In this document: positions 12,646 to 22,898 of the stretch, one piece after another | Numbering within the stretch: position 1 is the first letter of the stretch | Layout of the letters: every line of letters starts with the position of its first letter | Source of the DNA: Eurosta solidaginis | Taxonomy: Eukaryota; Arthropoda; Insecta; Diptera; Tephritidae | Direction: 5' to 3' | Length of the DNA stretch: 64,000 nucleotides | NCBI RefSeq assembly: GCF_040869045.1 | Contig: NC_090321.1 | Coordinates: forward strand, 183,615,596 to 183,679,595 | Program-made: the position numbers and the translations under genes | The notes under the pieces: generated by a model | Told to the model about the DNA's origin: nothing | What the model saw: only the letters and a program-made list of their open reading frames with translations | Database searches by the model: none

Positions 12646-15600
12646 CAAGTAAGGAAGGCTAAGTTCGGGTGTAACCGAACATTACATACTCAGTTGAGAG
12701 CTTTGGAGACAAAGTAAGGGAAAATCACCATGTTGTAAAAAGAACCTAGGGTAACCCTGGAATGTGTTTGTATGACATGTGTATCAAATGGAAGGTATTA
12801 AAGAGTATTTTAAGAGCAAGTGGACCATAGTTCTATAGATGGACGCCATTTAGGGATATCGCCATAAAGGTGGACCAGGGGTGACTCTAGAATTTATTTT
12901 GTACGATATGGGTATCAAATGAAAGGTATTAATGAATATTTTAAAAGGGCGTGGGCCTAAGTTCTATAGATGGACGCCGTTTCGAGATATCACCATAAAG
13001 ATGGATCAGGGGTGACTCTAGAATTTGTTTGTACGATATGAGTATCAAATGAAAGGTGTTAATGAGTATTTTAAGAGGGCGAGGGCCTTAGTTCTATATG
13101 TGGACGCCTTTTCGAGATATCGCCATAAAGGTGGACCAGGGGTGACTCTAGAATTTGTTTGTACTATATGGGTATCAAATGAAAGGTATTAATTAGTATT
13201 TTGAAAGGGGGTGGGCCTTAGTTCTATAGATGGACGCCTTTTCGGAATATCGTTATAAAAGTGGACCAGGGTTGACTCTACAATGCGTTTGTACAATATG
13301 GGTATCAAACGAAAGGTGTTAATAAGTGTTTTAAAAGTGAGTGGGCCTTAGTTCTACAAGTGGACGCCTTTTCGGAATATCGTTATAAAAGTGGGCCAGG
13401 GGTGACTCTAGAATGCGTTTGTATAATATGGGTATCAAATGAAAGGTGTTTATGAGCATTTTAAAAGGGCGTGGGCCTTAGTTCTATAGGTGGACGCCTT
13501 TTCGAGATATCGCCATAAAGGTGGACCAGGGGTGACTCTAGAATTTGTTTGTAGGATATGGGTATCAAATGAAAGGTGTTAATGAGTATTTTAAAAGGGC
13601 GTGCTCCTTAGTTCTATAGGTGGACGCCTTTTCGAAATATCGCCATAAAGGTGGACCAGGGGTGACTCTAGAATTTGTTTGTACTATATGGGTATCAAAT
13701 GAAAGGTGTTAATGAGTATTTTAAAAGGGCGTGGTCCTTAGTTCTATAGGTGGGCGCCTTTTCGTAATATCGCCATAAACGTGGACCAGGGGTGACTCTA
13801 GAATTTGTTTGTACTATATGGGTATCAAATGAAAGGTGTTAATGAGTATTTTAAAAGGGAGTGGGCCTTAGTTCTATAGGTGGACGCCTTTTCGTAATAT
13901 CGCCATAAACGTGGAACAGGGGTGACTCTAGAATGCGTTTGTACAACATGGGTATCAAATGAAAGGCGTTAGTGAGTATTTTAAAAGGGCGTGGGCCTTA
14001 GTTCTATAGATGGACGCCTTTTCGAGATATCGCCATAAAGGTGGACCAGGGGTGACTCTAGAACTTGTTTGTACGATATGGGTATCAAATGAAAGGTGTT
14101 AATGAGTATTTTAAAAGGGCGTGCTCCTTAGTTCTATAGGTGGACGCCTTTTCGAAATATCGCCATAAAGGTGGACCAGGGGTGACTCTAGAATTTGTTT
14201 GTACTATATGGGTATCAAATGAAAGGTGTTAATGAGTATTTGGAAAGGGGGTGGGCCTTAGTTCTATAGATGGACGCCTTTTCGGAATATCGTTATAAAA
14301 GTGGACCAGGGTTGACTCTAGAATGCGTTTGTATAATATGGGTATCAAATGAAAGGTGTTTATGAGCATTTTAAAATGGCGTGGGCCTTAGTTCTATAGG
14401 TGGACGCCTTTTCGAAATATCGCCATAAAGGTGGACCAGGGGTGACTCTAGAATTTGTTTGTACTATATGGGTATCAAATGAAAGGTGTTAATGAGTATT
14501 TTAAAAGGGCGTGCTCCTTAGTTCTATAGGTGGACGCCTTTTCGAAATATCGCCATAAAGGTGGACCAGTGGTGACTCTAGAATTTGTTTGTACTATATG
14601 GGTATCAAATGAAAGGTGTTAATGAGTATTTTAAAAGGGCGTGGGCCTTAGTTCTATAGGTGGATGCCGTTTCGAGATATCGCCATAAACGTGGACCAGG
14701 GGTGACTGTAGAATTTGTTTGTACGATATGGGTATCAAAGGAAAGGTGTTAATGAGTATTTTGAAAGGGGGTGGCCCTTAGTTCTATAGGTGGACGCCTT
14801 TTAGGAATATCGTTATAAAAGTGGACCAGGGTTGACTCTAGAATGCGTTTGTACAATATGGGTATCAAACGAAAGGTGTTAATAAGTGTTTTAAAAGTGA
14901 GTGGGCCTTAGTTCTTAAGGTGGACGCCTTTTCGAAATATCGCCATAAAGGGGCGACTCTAGAATTTGTTTGTACGATATGGATATCAAATAAAAGGTGT
15001 TAATGAGTATTTTAAAAAGAAGTGGACCTTAGTTCTATATGTGGACGCCTTTTCGAGATATCGCCATAAACGTGGACCAGGGGTGACTCTAGAATTTGTT
15101 TGTACTATATGGGTATCAAATGAAAGGTGTTAATGAGTATTTTAAAAGGGCGTGGGCCTTAGTTCTATAGGTGGATGCCGTTTCGAGATATCGCCATAAA
15201 CGTGGACCAGGGGTGACTGTAGAATTTGTTTGTACGATATGGGTATCAAAGGAAAGGTGTTAATGAGTATTTTGAAAGGGGGTGGCCCTTAGTTCTATAG
15301 GTGGACGCCTTTTAGGAATATCGTTATAAAAGTGGACCAGGGTTGACTCTAGAATGCGTTTGTACAATATGGGTATCAAACGAAAGGTGTTAATAAGTGT
15401 TTTAAAAGTGAGTGGGCCTTAGTTCTTAAGGTGGACGCCTTTTCGAAATATCGCCATAAAGGGGCGACTCTAGAATTTGTTTGTACGATATGGATATCAA
15501 ATAAAAGGTGTTAATGAGTATTTTAAAAAGAAGTGGACCTTAGTTCTATATGTGGACGCCTTTTCGAGATATCGCCATAAACGTGGACCAGGGGTGACTC

Positions 15601-17966
15601 TAGAATTTGTTTGTACTATATGGGTATCAAATGAAAGGTGTTAATGAGTATTTTAAAAGGGCGTGGGCCTTAGTTCTATAGGTGGATGCCGTTTCGAGAT
15701 ATCGCCATAAACGTGGACCAGTGGTGACTCTAGAATTTGTTTGTACGATATGGGTATCAAATGAAAGGTGTTAATGAGTATTTTAAAAGGGCGTGCTGCT
15801 TAGTTCTATAGGTGGACGACTTTTCGAAATATCGCCATAAAGGTGGACCAGGGGTGACTCTAGAATTTGTTTTTACGATATGGGTATCAAATGAAAGGTG
15901 TTAATGAGTATTTTAAAAAGGAGTGGGCCTTAGTTCTATATGTGGACGCCTTTTAGAGATATTGCCATAAACGTGGACCAGGGGTGACTCTAGAATTTGT
16001 TTGTACTATATGGGTATCAAATGAAAGGTGTTAATGAGTATTTTAAAAGGGCGTGGGCCTTAGTTCTATAGGTGGATGCCGTTTCGAGATATCGCCATAA
16101 ACGTGGACCAGGGGTGACTGTAGAATTTGTTTGTACGATATGGGTATCAAAGGAAAGGTGTTAATGAGTATTTTGAAAGGGGGTGGCCCTTAGTTCTATA
16201 GGTGGACGCCTTTTAGGAATATCGTTATAAAAGTGGACCAGGGTTGACTCTAGAATGCGTTTGTACAATATGGGTATCAAACGAAAGGTGTTAATAAGTG
16301 TTTTAAAAGTGAGTGGGCCTTAGTTCTTAAGGTGGACGCCTTTTCGAAATATCGCCATAAAGGGGCGACTCTAGAATTTGTTTGTACGATATGGATATCA
16401 AATAAAAGGTGTTAATGAGTATTTTAAAAAGAAGTGGACCTTAGTTCTATATGTGGACGCCTTTTCGAGATATCGCCATAAACGTGGACCAGGGGTGACT
16501 CTAGAATGTGTTTGTACGATATGGGTATCAAATGAAAGGTATTAATGAGGGTTTTAAAAGGGAGTGGCCCTTATTTGTATATGTGAAGGCGTTTTCGAGA
16601 TATCGACTAAAATGTGGACCAGGGTGATCCAGAACATCATCTGTCGGGTACCGCTTATTTATTTATATACATATGTAATACCACGAACAGTATTCCTTCC
16701 AAGATTCCAAGGGCTTTTGATTTCGCCCTGCAAAACTTTTTCATTTTCTTCTACTTAATATGGTAGGTGTCACACTCATTTTACCAAGTTTTTTTCTAAA
16801 GTTATATTTTGCGTCAATAGACCAATACAATTACCATGTTTCATCCCTTTTTTCGTATTTGCTATGTAATTATGGCATTTTTTTCATTTTTCGTAATTTT
16901 CGATATCGAAAAAGTGGGCGTGGTCGTAGTCGGATTTCGGTCATTTTTACACCAATACAAAGTGAGTTCAGATAAGTACGTCAACTGAGTTTAGTAAAGA
17001 TATATCGATTTTTGCTCAAGTTATCGTGTTAACGGCCGAGCGGAAGGACAGACGGTCGACTGTGTATAGAAACTGGGCGTGGCTTCAACCGATTTCGCCC
17101 TTTTTCACAGAAAACAGTTATCGTCCTAGGATCTAAGCCTCTACCAAATTTCACAAGGATTGGCAAATTTTTGTTCGACTTATAGCATTAAAAGTATCCT
17201 AGACAAATTAAATGAAAAAGGGCGGAGCCACGCCCATTTTGAAATTTTCTTTTATTTTTGTATTTTGTTGCACCATATCATTACTGGAGTTGAATGTTGA
17301 CATAATTTACTTATATACTGTAAAGATATTAACTTTTCTTTTAAAATTTGGATTTAAAAAAAATTTTTTTTAAAAAGTGGGCGTGGTCGTTCTCCGAATT
17401 TGCTAATTTTTATTAAGCATACATATAGTAACAGGAATAACGTTCCTGCTAAATTTCATCATGATATCTTCAACGACTGCCAAATTAAAGCTTGCAAAAC
17501 TTCTAAATTACCTTCTTTTAAAAGTGGGCGGTGCCACGCCCATTGTCCAAAATTTTAATAGTTTTCTATTCTGCGTCATAAGTTAACTCACCTACCAATT
17601 TTCATCGCTTTATCCGTATTTGGTAAGGAATTATCGCCCTTTTCGATTTTTCGAAATTTTCGATATCGAAAAAGTGGGCGTGGTTATTGTCCGATATCGT
17701 TCATTTTAAATAGCGATCTGAGATGAGTGCCCAGGAACCTACATACCAAATTTCATCAAGATACCTCAAAATTTACTCAAGTTATCGTGTTAACGGACAG
17801 ACGGACGGACGGACGGACGGACATGGCTCAATCGAATTTTTTTTCGATACTGATGATTTTGATATATGGAAGTCTATATCTATCTCGATTCCTTTATACC
17901 TGTACAACCAACCGTTATCCAATCAAAGTTAATATACTCTGTGAGCTCTGCTCAACTGAGTATAAA
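12646..17966 (-). mobile_element. DINE-1/INE-1-like (Helentron-type) element with expanded minisatellite (copy A)
   Basis: The plus-strand left edge is the canonical 3' end: CAAGTAAGGAAGGCTAAG, then hairpin GTTCGG-gtgtaa-CCGAAC, then ACTCAGTTGAGAGC. The right edge is the canonical head GAGCTCTGCTCAACTGAGTATAAA. ACTCAGTTGAG/CTCAACTGAGT form a subterminal inverted repeat. The body carries several GTGGGCGTGG (CACGCCCAC) blocks, CGATATCGAAAAAGTGGGCG twice and a GGAC tetranucleotide run at about 17800-17822. There is no long open frame; it is non-autonomous. DINE-1 elements are known as Helentron derivatives with subterminal repeats, a 3' hairpin and internal tandem repeats; the assignment here is by that structure. 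At 5.3 kb it is more than twice copies B and C, entirely because of the array at 12860-16625. Confidence 0.88.
12860..16625. repeat. 130-bp minisatellite array (~30 copies) with a 511-bp higher-order unit
   Basis: Monomers share GGTATCAAATGAAAGGTGTT, TTAGTTCTATAGGTGGACGC, CGAGATATCGCCATAAAG and GTGGACCAGGGGTGACTCTA. Period is exactly 130 bp (TTCGAGATAT-type words at 13111, 13241, 13371, 13501, 13631). First and last GTGGACCAGG are at 12870 and 16614, giving about 30 monomers. From 14661 a four-monomer block of 511 bp repeats. It is 9 bp short of 520 because one monomer has lost bases before GGGGCGACTC (14950, 15461, 16362). Starts are at 14661, 15172, then a variant of 390 bp at 15683, then 16073. 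This is recent local amplification inside the transposon. Confidence 0.95.
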
Positions 17967-18286
17967 ACGCTGAACAAGGTACAACGGGCAGACATCACAA
18001 GAGTTATGGGAGTATTTATGTAGGTTGCGTTCGACTAATGCTTCTAACAAAATCCCGAAGAGGAAATAATCTCACTCTAGATAGACGACTCCAAAATTCT
18101 CCACGATTGCAGGTCGCGCTCTCCAACGGAGTAGTATCCTGAAAAATTCAATCAGAGGGAAAAATGCCATCCTTTAAGGTGGTGAGCGACTGTAAGAGCA
18201 CACCAAAGGCAGCAGAGAATTTCGTAGCCAACAAACTTGTTTGGGTTTCTGATCAAAGCAAATAAAAAGGACAAGACGATTGCCAT
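17967..18286 (+). pseudogene. Possible short LINE-derived scrap
   Basis: About 17970-18010 translates to LNKVQRADITRVMGVF, which resembles the end of LINE RT regions (...VQRAALRGITG...) by memory of the family. It ends in a stop and nothing further is recognisable up to 18286. Low confidence. Confidence 0.3.
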
Positions 18287-18610
18287 AAAAAAAAAATAAA
18301 TGTAAGCCGCGATAACCTCCGAAGAGATTTAAGGCCGAGCTTCTCTTTCCATTTGCATCATGATCCTCTTATTTTTTCCTACAAATTGGCGGGACGTGAC
18401 CTACAAACTTGTTTTAGAGAGCTTTTCATGGCCGAAATACACTCGGAGTGCTTCCCATACACTGACGGGGGGCGACCCCGCTTAGAAAAATGTTCTTCTA
18501 ATTGAAAAAAACTTGTTTCTAAAATTTTGATGTTGCTTTGCCTGAGGCGTGAACCCAGGATGTTCGGTGTGGTAGGCGGAGCTCGCTACCATCATACCAC
18601 GGTGGCCGCC
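18287..18610 (-). mobile_element. tRNA-derived SINE, near full length
   Basis: Read on the minus strand the unit starts GGCGGCCACCGTGGTATGAT. It has a pol III A-box-like TGGTATGATGGTAGCG (plus 18584-18599) and a B-box-like GGGTTCACGCC (plus 18546-18556). It then runs through a ~250-bp body and ends GCGGCTTACATTTATTTTTT. The tRNA-like head, body and simple TTTA tail are classic SINE architecture. GCCATAA occurs just outside the tail (about 18282) and at the head border (about 18608), a possible 7-bp target duplication overlapping the ends. Decayed relatives lie at 8622-8715 and 26759-26945. The minus open frame at 18482-18712 is a read-through of this SINE, not a gene. Confidence 0.85.
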
Positions 18611-20286
18611 ATAAGGAATCGATAATTTACCAAACGAATATTGCCCGACTACAATAAGGTAGAGAACGGACAGCCTGCGTAGTATATATAGGAAAGACAT
18701 TTTTAGAATCACTCACAAAATAAAAAGGCACTGGCGACTATGCCGTCATGCAGAAAAGTGAGGATCCAGGAGTGAGGTTTGCAGAATTTGTGGCTTTAAA
18801 GGCTACAAAAAAACCGTACTCGGAAGATTTGGGTTTCTTTTCCTAAAGAAAACAACAATCGATTAATTCAGGGTAACAGCATCCGAACAGCGGCCTTATC
18901 GGCTGGTTTGACTGGGCGGTACGGCAACCAACCAATCAACTTATTGAAAGTTGTAAGTACACTTTTAAGCTTGTTCCCCAACTCTTATAAAATAATAACA
19001 GAGCGTAAGCCAAACACGATAAAGGCTTCATTTTGTGGCAGTGAAGAAGAAGCTCGCGGAGCGCATTTATTGAACGTAGTAAGTATGGCTTTAGGTTTGT
19101 GAATTTATGCGCGCATCATCATAAGCCAAACTCTGGCCAAGACTAGATTTTCATTCAGTTTTCAATATTGATTTTCATTCAAGTCTTACAACTAAAGTAT
19201 TCTCCCCTTCCTCTGCGGTCAAATCAGCGTATTAATAGAAAGCTTTTTCGGGCGGAGACATTGCATTGTAGTTCAAGGGCCCATCAACTCTGGAGCTTGG
19301 ATATTCGGTCAGCCTGACCGGCAGTCAATTAGCTAAACTGAATGCGGGTTCATTCAAAAAGTAGATTAACTTCACTAATGTCGAGGCTTTGAAAAGAAAG
19401 CCTTCTGGAAACATCTTCTGGATGTTTATGTTATGAAATGAAATGAAAACGTACAAGCCCTGTTCGTGGGTCAAATCTGGCTGTTACTGAACTTACCAAC
19501 TAATTGTCATGCGTAACTTGCCCTTCCAACAACTTTTTTGCTTTGTGATACACGAGTTGGCAGAGAGCTTGGAGTTGTGAAATTGTTTTGTGAGGCGAAT
19601 ATTTTAATTAATGCCAATAATGTTTAACGTAATTAGTTTGATCGATTTTCCGATAATTAGATTGGTCGCTTGCTCTACCTTTGCATTTATTTCATAACTA
19701 AGTCAGAAATTTGAGGAGCAGGTAAGTACTTCAGTATTTACTTTTCTAAGCAGCTTTTCTACGTAGTGTATTACCCTGGCGTTGGCAGTAACATAAATCG
19801 TATTTTCCGAAGAAATACTTTTAGTGTTATATAAAAATCGAAAATTCATCTCTTTACACTTAATTTGTATGCCTAAGCTGACGCCAGACAAATTAATGCA
19901 TACAATCCCAGATTTATTTGAAAATTGACAGTAATAGCACGATCAGGGGCATAATTAATAAGAAAGTGAATGAGTTACGAAACAAATTTTAACATCTAAG
20001 CGGATTATTGTTAATTTCATAACATCAATGCGTAAGCACCAACCTGCATCTTAGGGAAATATACGTCACGCTAGAGTTTCATGGTCTTCACCTGGCATCT
20101 GGTCAAATTAGGTAACAATGCCCAGCTTAACATACAAACAAAGATATTTTTGTAGAAAATACTTTTTTGACCTTAGTCAAGGTGTGAATTTTGTTTTTCC
20201 GTCAACACAACTCATTTGCTTATTGTCTGTCATCGGTCAATCACTTCTCAAAACTTCAACATCAGTTCATCAGCGCAACTGCTTTT
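18611..20286. other. Unclassified sequence
   Basis: No coding or repeat structure recognised. The open frames at 18908-19102 and 19703-19891 are short and featureless. GAGGAGCAGGTAAGTACT near 19713 looks like a 5' splice consensus but has no pyrimidine tract before it. Confidence 0.5.
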
Positions 20287-21401
20287 TATACTCAGCGTGC
20301 TTTGCACACAGAGTTTTTAACTTTGATTGGATAACGGTTGGTTTTACAGGTATAAAGGAATCGAGATAGATATAGACTTCCCTATATCAAAATCATCAGT
20401 ATCGAAAAAAAATTTGATTGAGCCATGTCCGCCCGTCCGTCCGTTAATACGATAATTTGAGTAAATATTGAGATATCTTCACCAAATTTGGCACACGAGA
20501 TTATCTGGACCCAGAATAGATTGGTATTGAAAATGAGCGAAATCGGATGATAACCACGCCCACTTTTTATATATATAAAATTTTGGAAAACACAAAAAAC
20601 CTGATTATTTAGTAAATAATACACCTAGAATGCTGAAATTTGACATTTAGATAAAAATTTGAAAAAAAAAAAAAAAATTTAAAACGGGCATTGCACCGCC
20701 CACTTGTGATAAAATCAATTTTGCAAATATTATTAATCACAAATCAAAAAGCGTTAAACCAATCGTAACAAAATTCGGCAGAGAGGTTGCCCTTACTATA
20801 AGGAATGCTTTGAAGAAAAATTAACGAAATTGGTTAAGGACCACGCCCACTTTTATATAAAAGATTTTGAAAAGGGTCTTGGATGAATAAAATAAGCTCT
20901 ATCTATGCAAGAAAGAGCTTTATATCAATGGTATTTCATTTCCCAAGTGGATTTATAACAATAAATAGCAAAAAAAATTTCAAAAATGGGCGTACCGCCC
21001 CTTTTATGACTAAGCAATATGCTATGTTTCGGGAGCCATAACTCGAAGAAAAATTAACGGATCGTAATAAAATTGGGTACACAAATTTTCCCTAGCAGGA
21101 AATATTTCCGGGAAAAGTGGACGACGTCGCTTAAGACCACGCCGACTTTTATATAAAAGATTTTTAAAAGGGTCGTAGACGAAACTAATAAGCTATATTT
21201 TACCGGAAAAGAACTTTGTATCAATAGAATTTTACTTTCTAAATTAAATTATAAAATTAAATTGGAAAACACTAAAATTTTTGAAAATGGGTGTGCCACC
21301 GCCCTTTTTTATGACAAAGCAATTTTCTAAGTTTTGGGAGCCATAACTCGAAGAAAAATTAACATATCGTAATGAAATTGTGTACACATATTTTCCTTAT
21401 A

Positions 21402-22368
21402 CACTCAGAGAAAAAATCGTTCTAAAACGAACGAAACAAGTTCAAAATTAAGAACATTCGTTGACAAAAGTCTGTTAAGTACGTTTTTTCTTAACTCGTG
21501 ACCGATGGGATTGTTTTAAGAACAGTTTTTCCAATCACACCGTTCGTATTTTATGACCAGTTTGGTATTGATGTGTGAAACTTCTGTGCTCATTTCAAGC
21601 ACTACTTGGGCTTGATTTAGGATTTTTCGTTCTCACGCTTCGAGAACGATTTGGGTTCGATTTAATATTTTTCGGTCTCAATTTAAGAACGGTTCGTGCT
21701 TGATCTTTGGTGGGAGGGGAAAGTATTTTTTCAAATATATTTATTTATTTTTTATTAATAATAATTTTTTTGTCAAAATAAAAAAAAATTTATAACAAAA
21801 AAATTTTTATTTAAATTCAAAAGTTTAAGAAAAAATGCATAATAAGCATTTTCTCATACATTTCTCTTATTGAGAAATTATTGTTATTTGAAGACGTAAT
21901 CTGCATATACTTAAAACATTTCATAACAAGTTTGAGAATTACCTGTGCATATGTGAATGGAACTGAACGAAAAATAAGAGTTAAAAAAAAAATAGAACAT
22001 AAAAAAATTGTTTTAAAAAAATTCAGAGTTTGACGGTGATCGAACTCGCGCCACACGATCATAGCCGCTGGGCCATTACAACTGCTTGATAGCTGGTGCC
22101 AAATGTTGTATTTAACATTGTAGTGCCCACGAATTGTACCGTTTTTTTTTCTTGAGCTTAATTTAAGAACATCGTTCTCATTAATAGAACATTTGTTCAT
22201 ATTTTAAGACAAGCCGTTCTGTTTTGAAGAAAATGGTGTCAGTTCAAGAACAAGGTTGTTGTTTTAAGAACAGGTCGTTCGTTTTTCAAGAACAAAAAAG
22301 TAAGAACATGAAAAGCTTGAATTGAGTCCGGTGGTGCTGGATTTTAGAACGGCGTTTTTCTCTGAGTG
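21402..22368 (+). mobile_element. M1: TA-flanked DNA transposon, CACTCAGAGAAAAA ends
   Basis: Starts CACTCAGAGAAAAAATCGTT and ends mirror-wise AACGGCGTTTTTCTCTGAGTG. TA lies at both borders (21400-21401 and 22369-22370). The intact host sequence is seen in copy D (TTTCCTTATAGCAGAAAATA near 63520), where TA occurs once at the same point. That proves insertion with TA duplication. The interior is rich in GTTC/GAAC words (GTTCTTAA, AAGAACA) and has a tRNA-like tract on the minus strand (22036-22075). The 127-codon minus frame at 21817-22200 crosses that tract and is not a credible transposase. Non-autonomous; superfamily not assigned. Confidence 0.92.
22036..22076 (-). promoter_or_regulatory. 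tRNA-like internal pol III boxes in M1
   Basis: On the minus strand TGGCCCAGCGG fits the A-box and GAGTTCGATCAC fits the B-box, about 20 bases apart here. M2 and M3 keep the same two words with a longer spacer, so M1 has an internal deletion. Whether it is transcribed is unknown. Confidence 0.5.
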
Positions 22369-22898
22369 TAGCAGAAAATATTTCTAGTAAAAATGGATGG
22401 GATCGGTTGAAGACCACGGCAACTTAGATATAAAACAAGTTTAAAAGGGTCGCAGACTAGAATAATGAGCTATAACTTAGCAAAAAATAGTTTTGAATCA
22501 ATGATATTTCACTGATCAAGTTTTACTGTAAGAGGAAATGGGTAGACATTTTTTTTAAACGGGCGGTGCCACGTGTTATGTAGAAAAGTAATTTGTCTGA
22601 AATGAAATGTTCACGCTGAGTATACAATGTTCGGTTACACCCGAACTTAGACACATTTACTTGTTGTTAGTGGTATTAATACTGCTTGTTGATGAACCGC
22701 ACAATCGTTGAGGAGAGATGAAATAAAAAGTTAATTGACACTTGACATTTGCTCACACACACATTAAGAAGTAACAAGCAAGTCAACTCTAGCATTTGTT
22801 TGTGAAAAATACTGTAAAATCTGGATATAACGGATAATAACAATTCCATACAGAAATGTCAAAATGAGGGTTAATGATCTTTATCAATCTTTGGTATT

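Larger units (their letters stand above)
20287..22664 (+). mobile_element. DINE-1/INE-1-like element, CAGCGTG subfamily, interrupted by M1 (copy H)
   Basis: The head TATACTCAGCGTGC forms a hairpin GTGC-TTT-GCAC and is followed by TTGATTGGATAACGG, AAGGAATCGAGATAGATATAG, the CCGTCCGTCCG block and CCACGCCCACTTTTT repeats. The tail is TTCACGCTGAGTATACAATG, hairpin GTTCGG-ttacac-CCGAAC, then TTTACTTG. ACTCAGCGTG and CACGCTGAGT are inverted repeats. The body differs from copies A-C (no 130-bp array) but matches copy D and partly copy E. A 967-bp M1 transposon splits it at 21402-22368. Without M1 it is about 1.4 kb and has no open frame of note. Confidence 0.88.

Noticed and set aside
12646..17966. 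Classic TIR transposon for the DINE-like copies
   Set aside because: The inverted repeats are subterminal, the outer 3' end has a unique hairpin, and the nested copy shows no clear target duplication.
19713..19730. AGGTAAGTACT as another recursive splice site
   Set aside because: The preceding sequence (GAAATTTGAGGAGC) is purine-rich, so there is no 3' splice site.
22020..22080. Functional tRNA gene inside the M elements
   Set aside because: Only A- and B-box-like words are clear; I cannot pair an acceptor stem or place an anticodon loop.
21817..22200. 127-codon frame in M1 as a transposase
   Set aside because: It spans the tRNA-like tract, has no D/E catalytic pattern and is not preserved as a frame of that length in M2 or M3.
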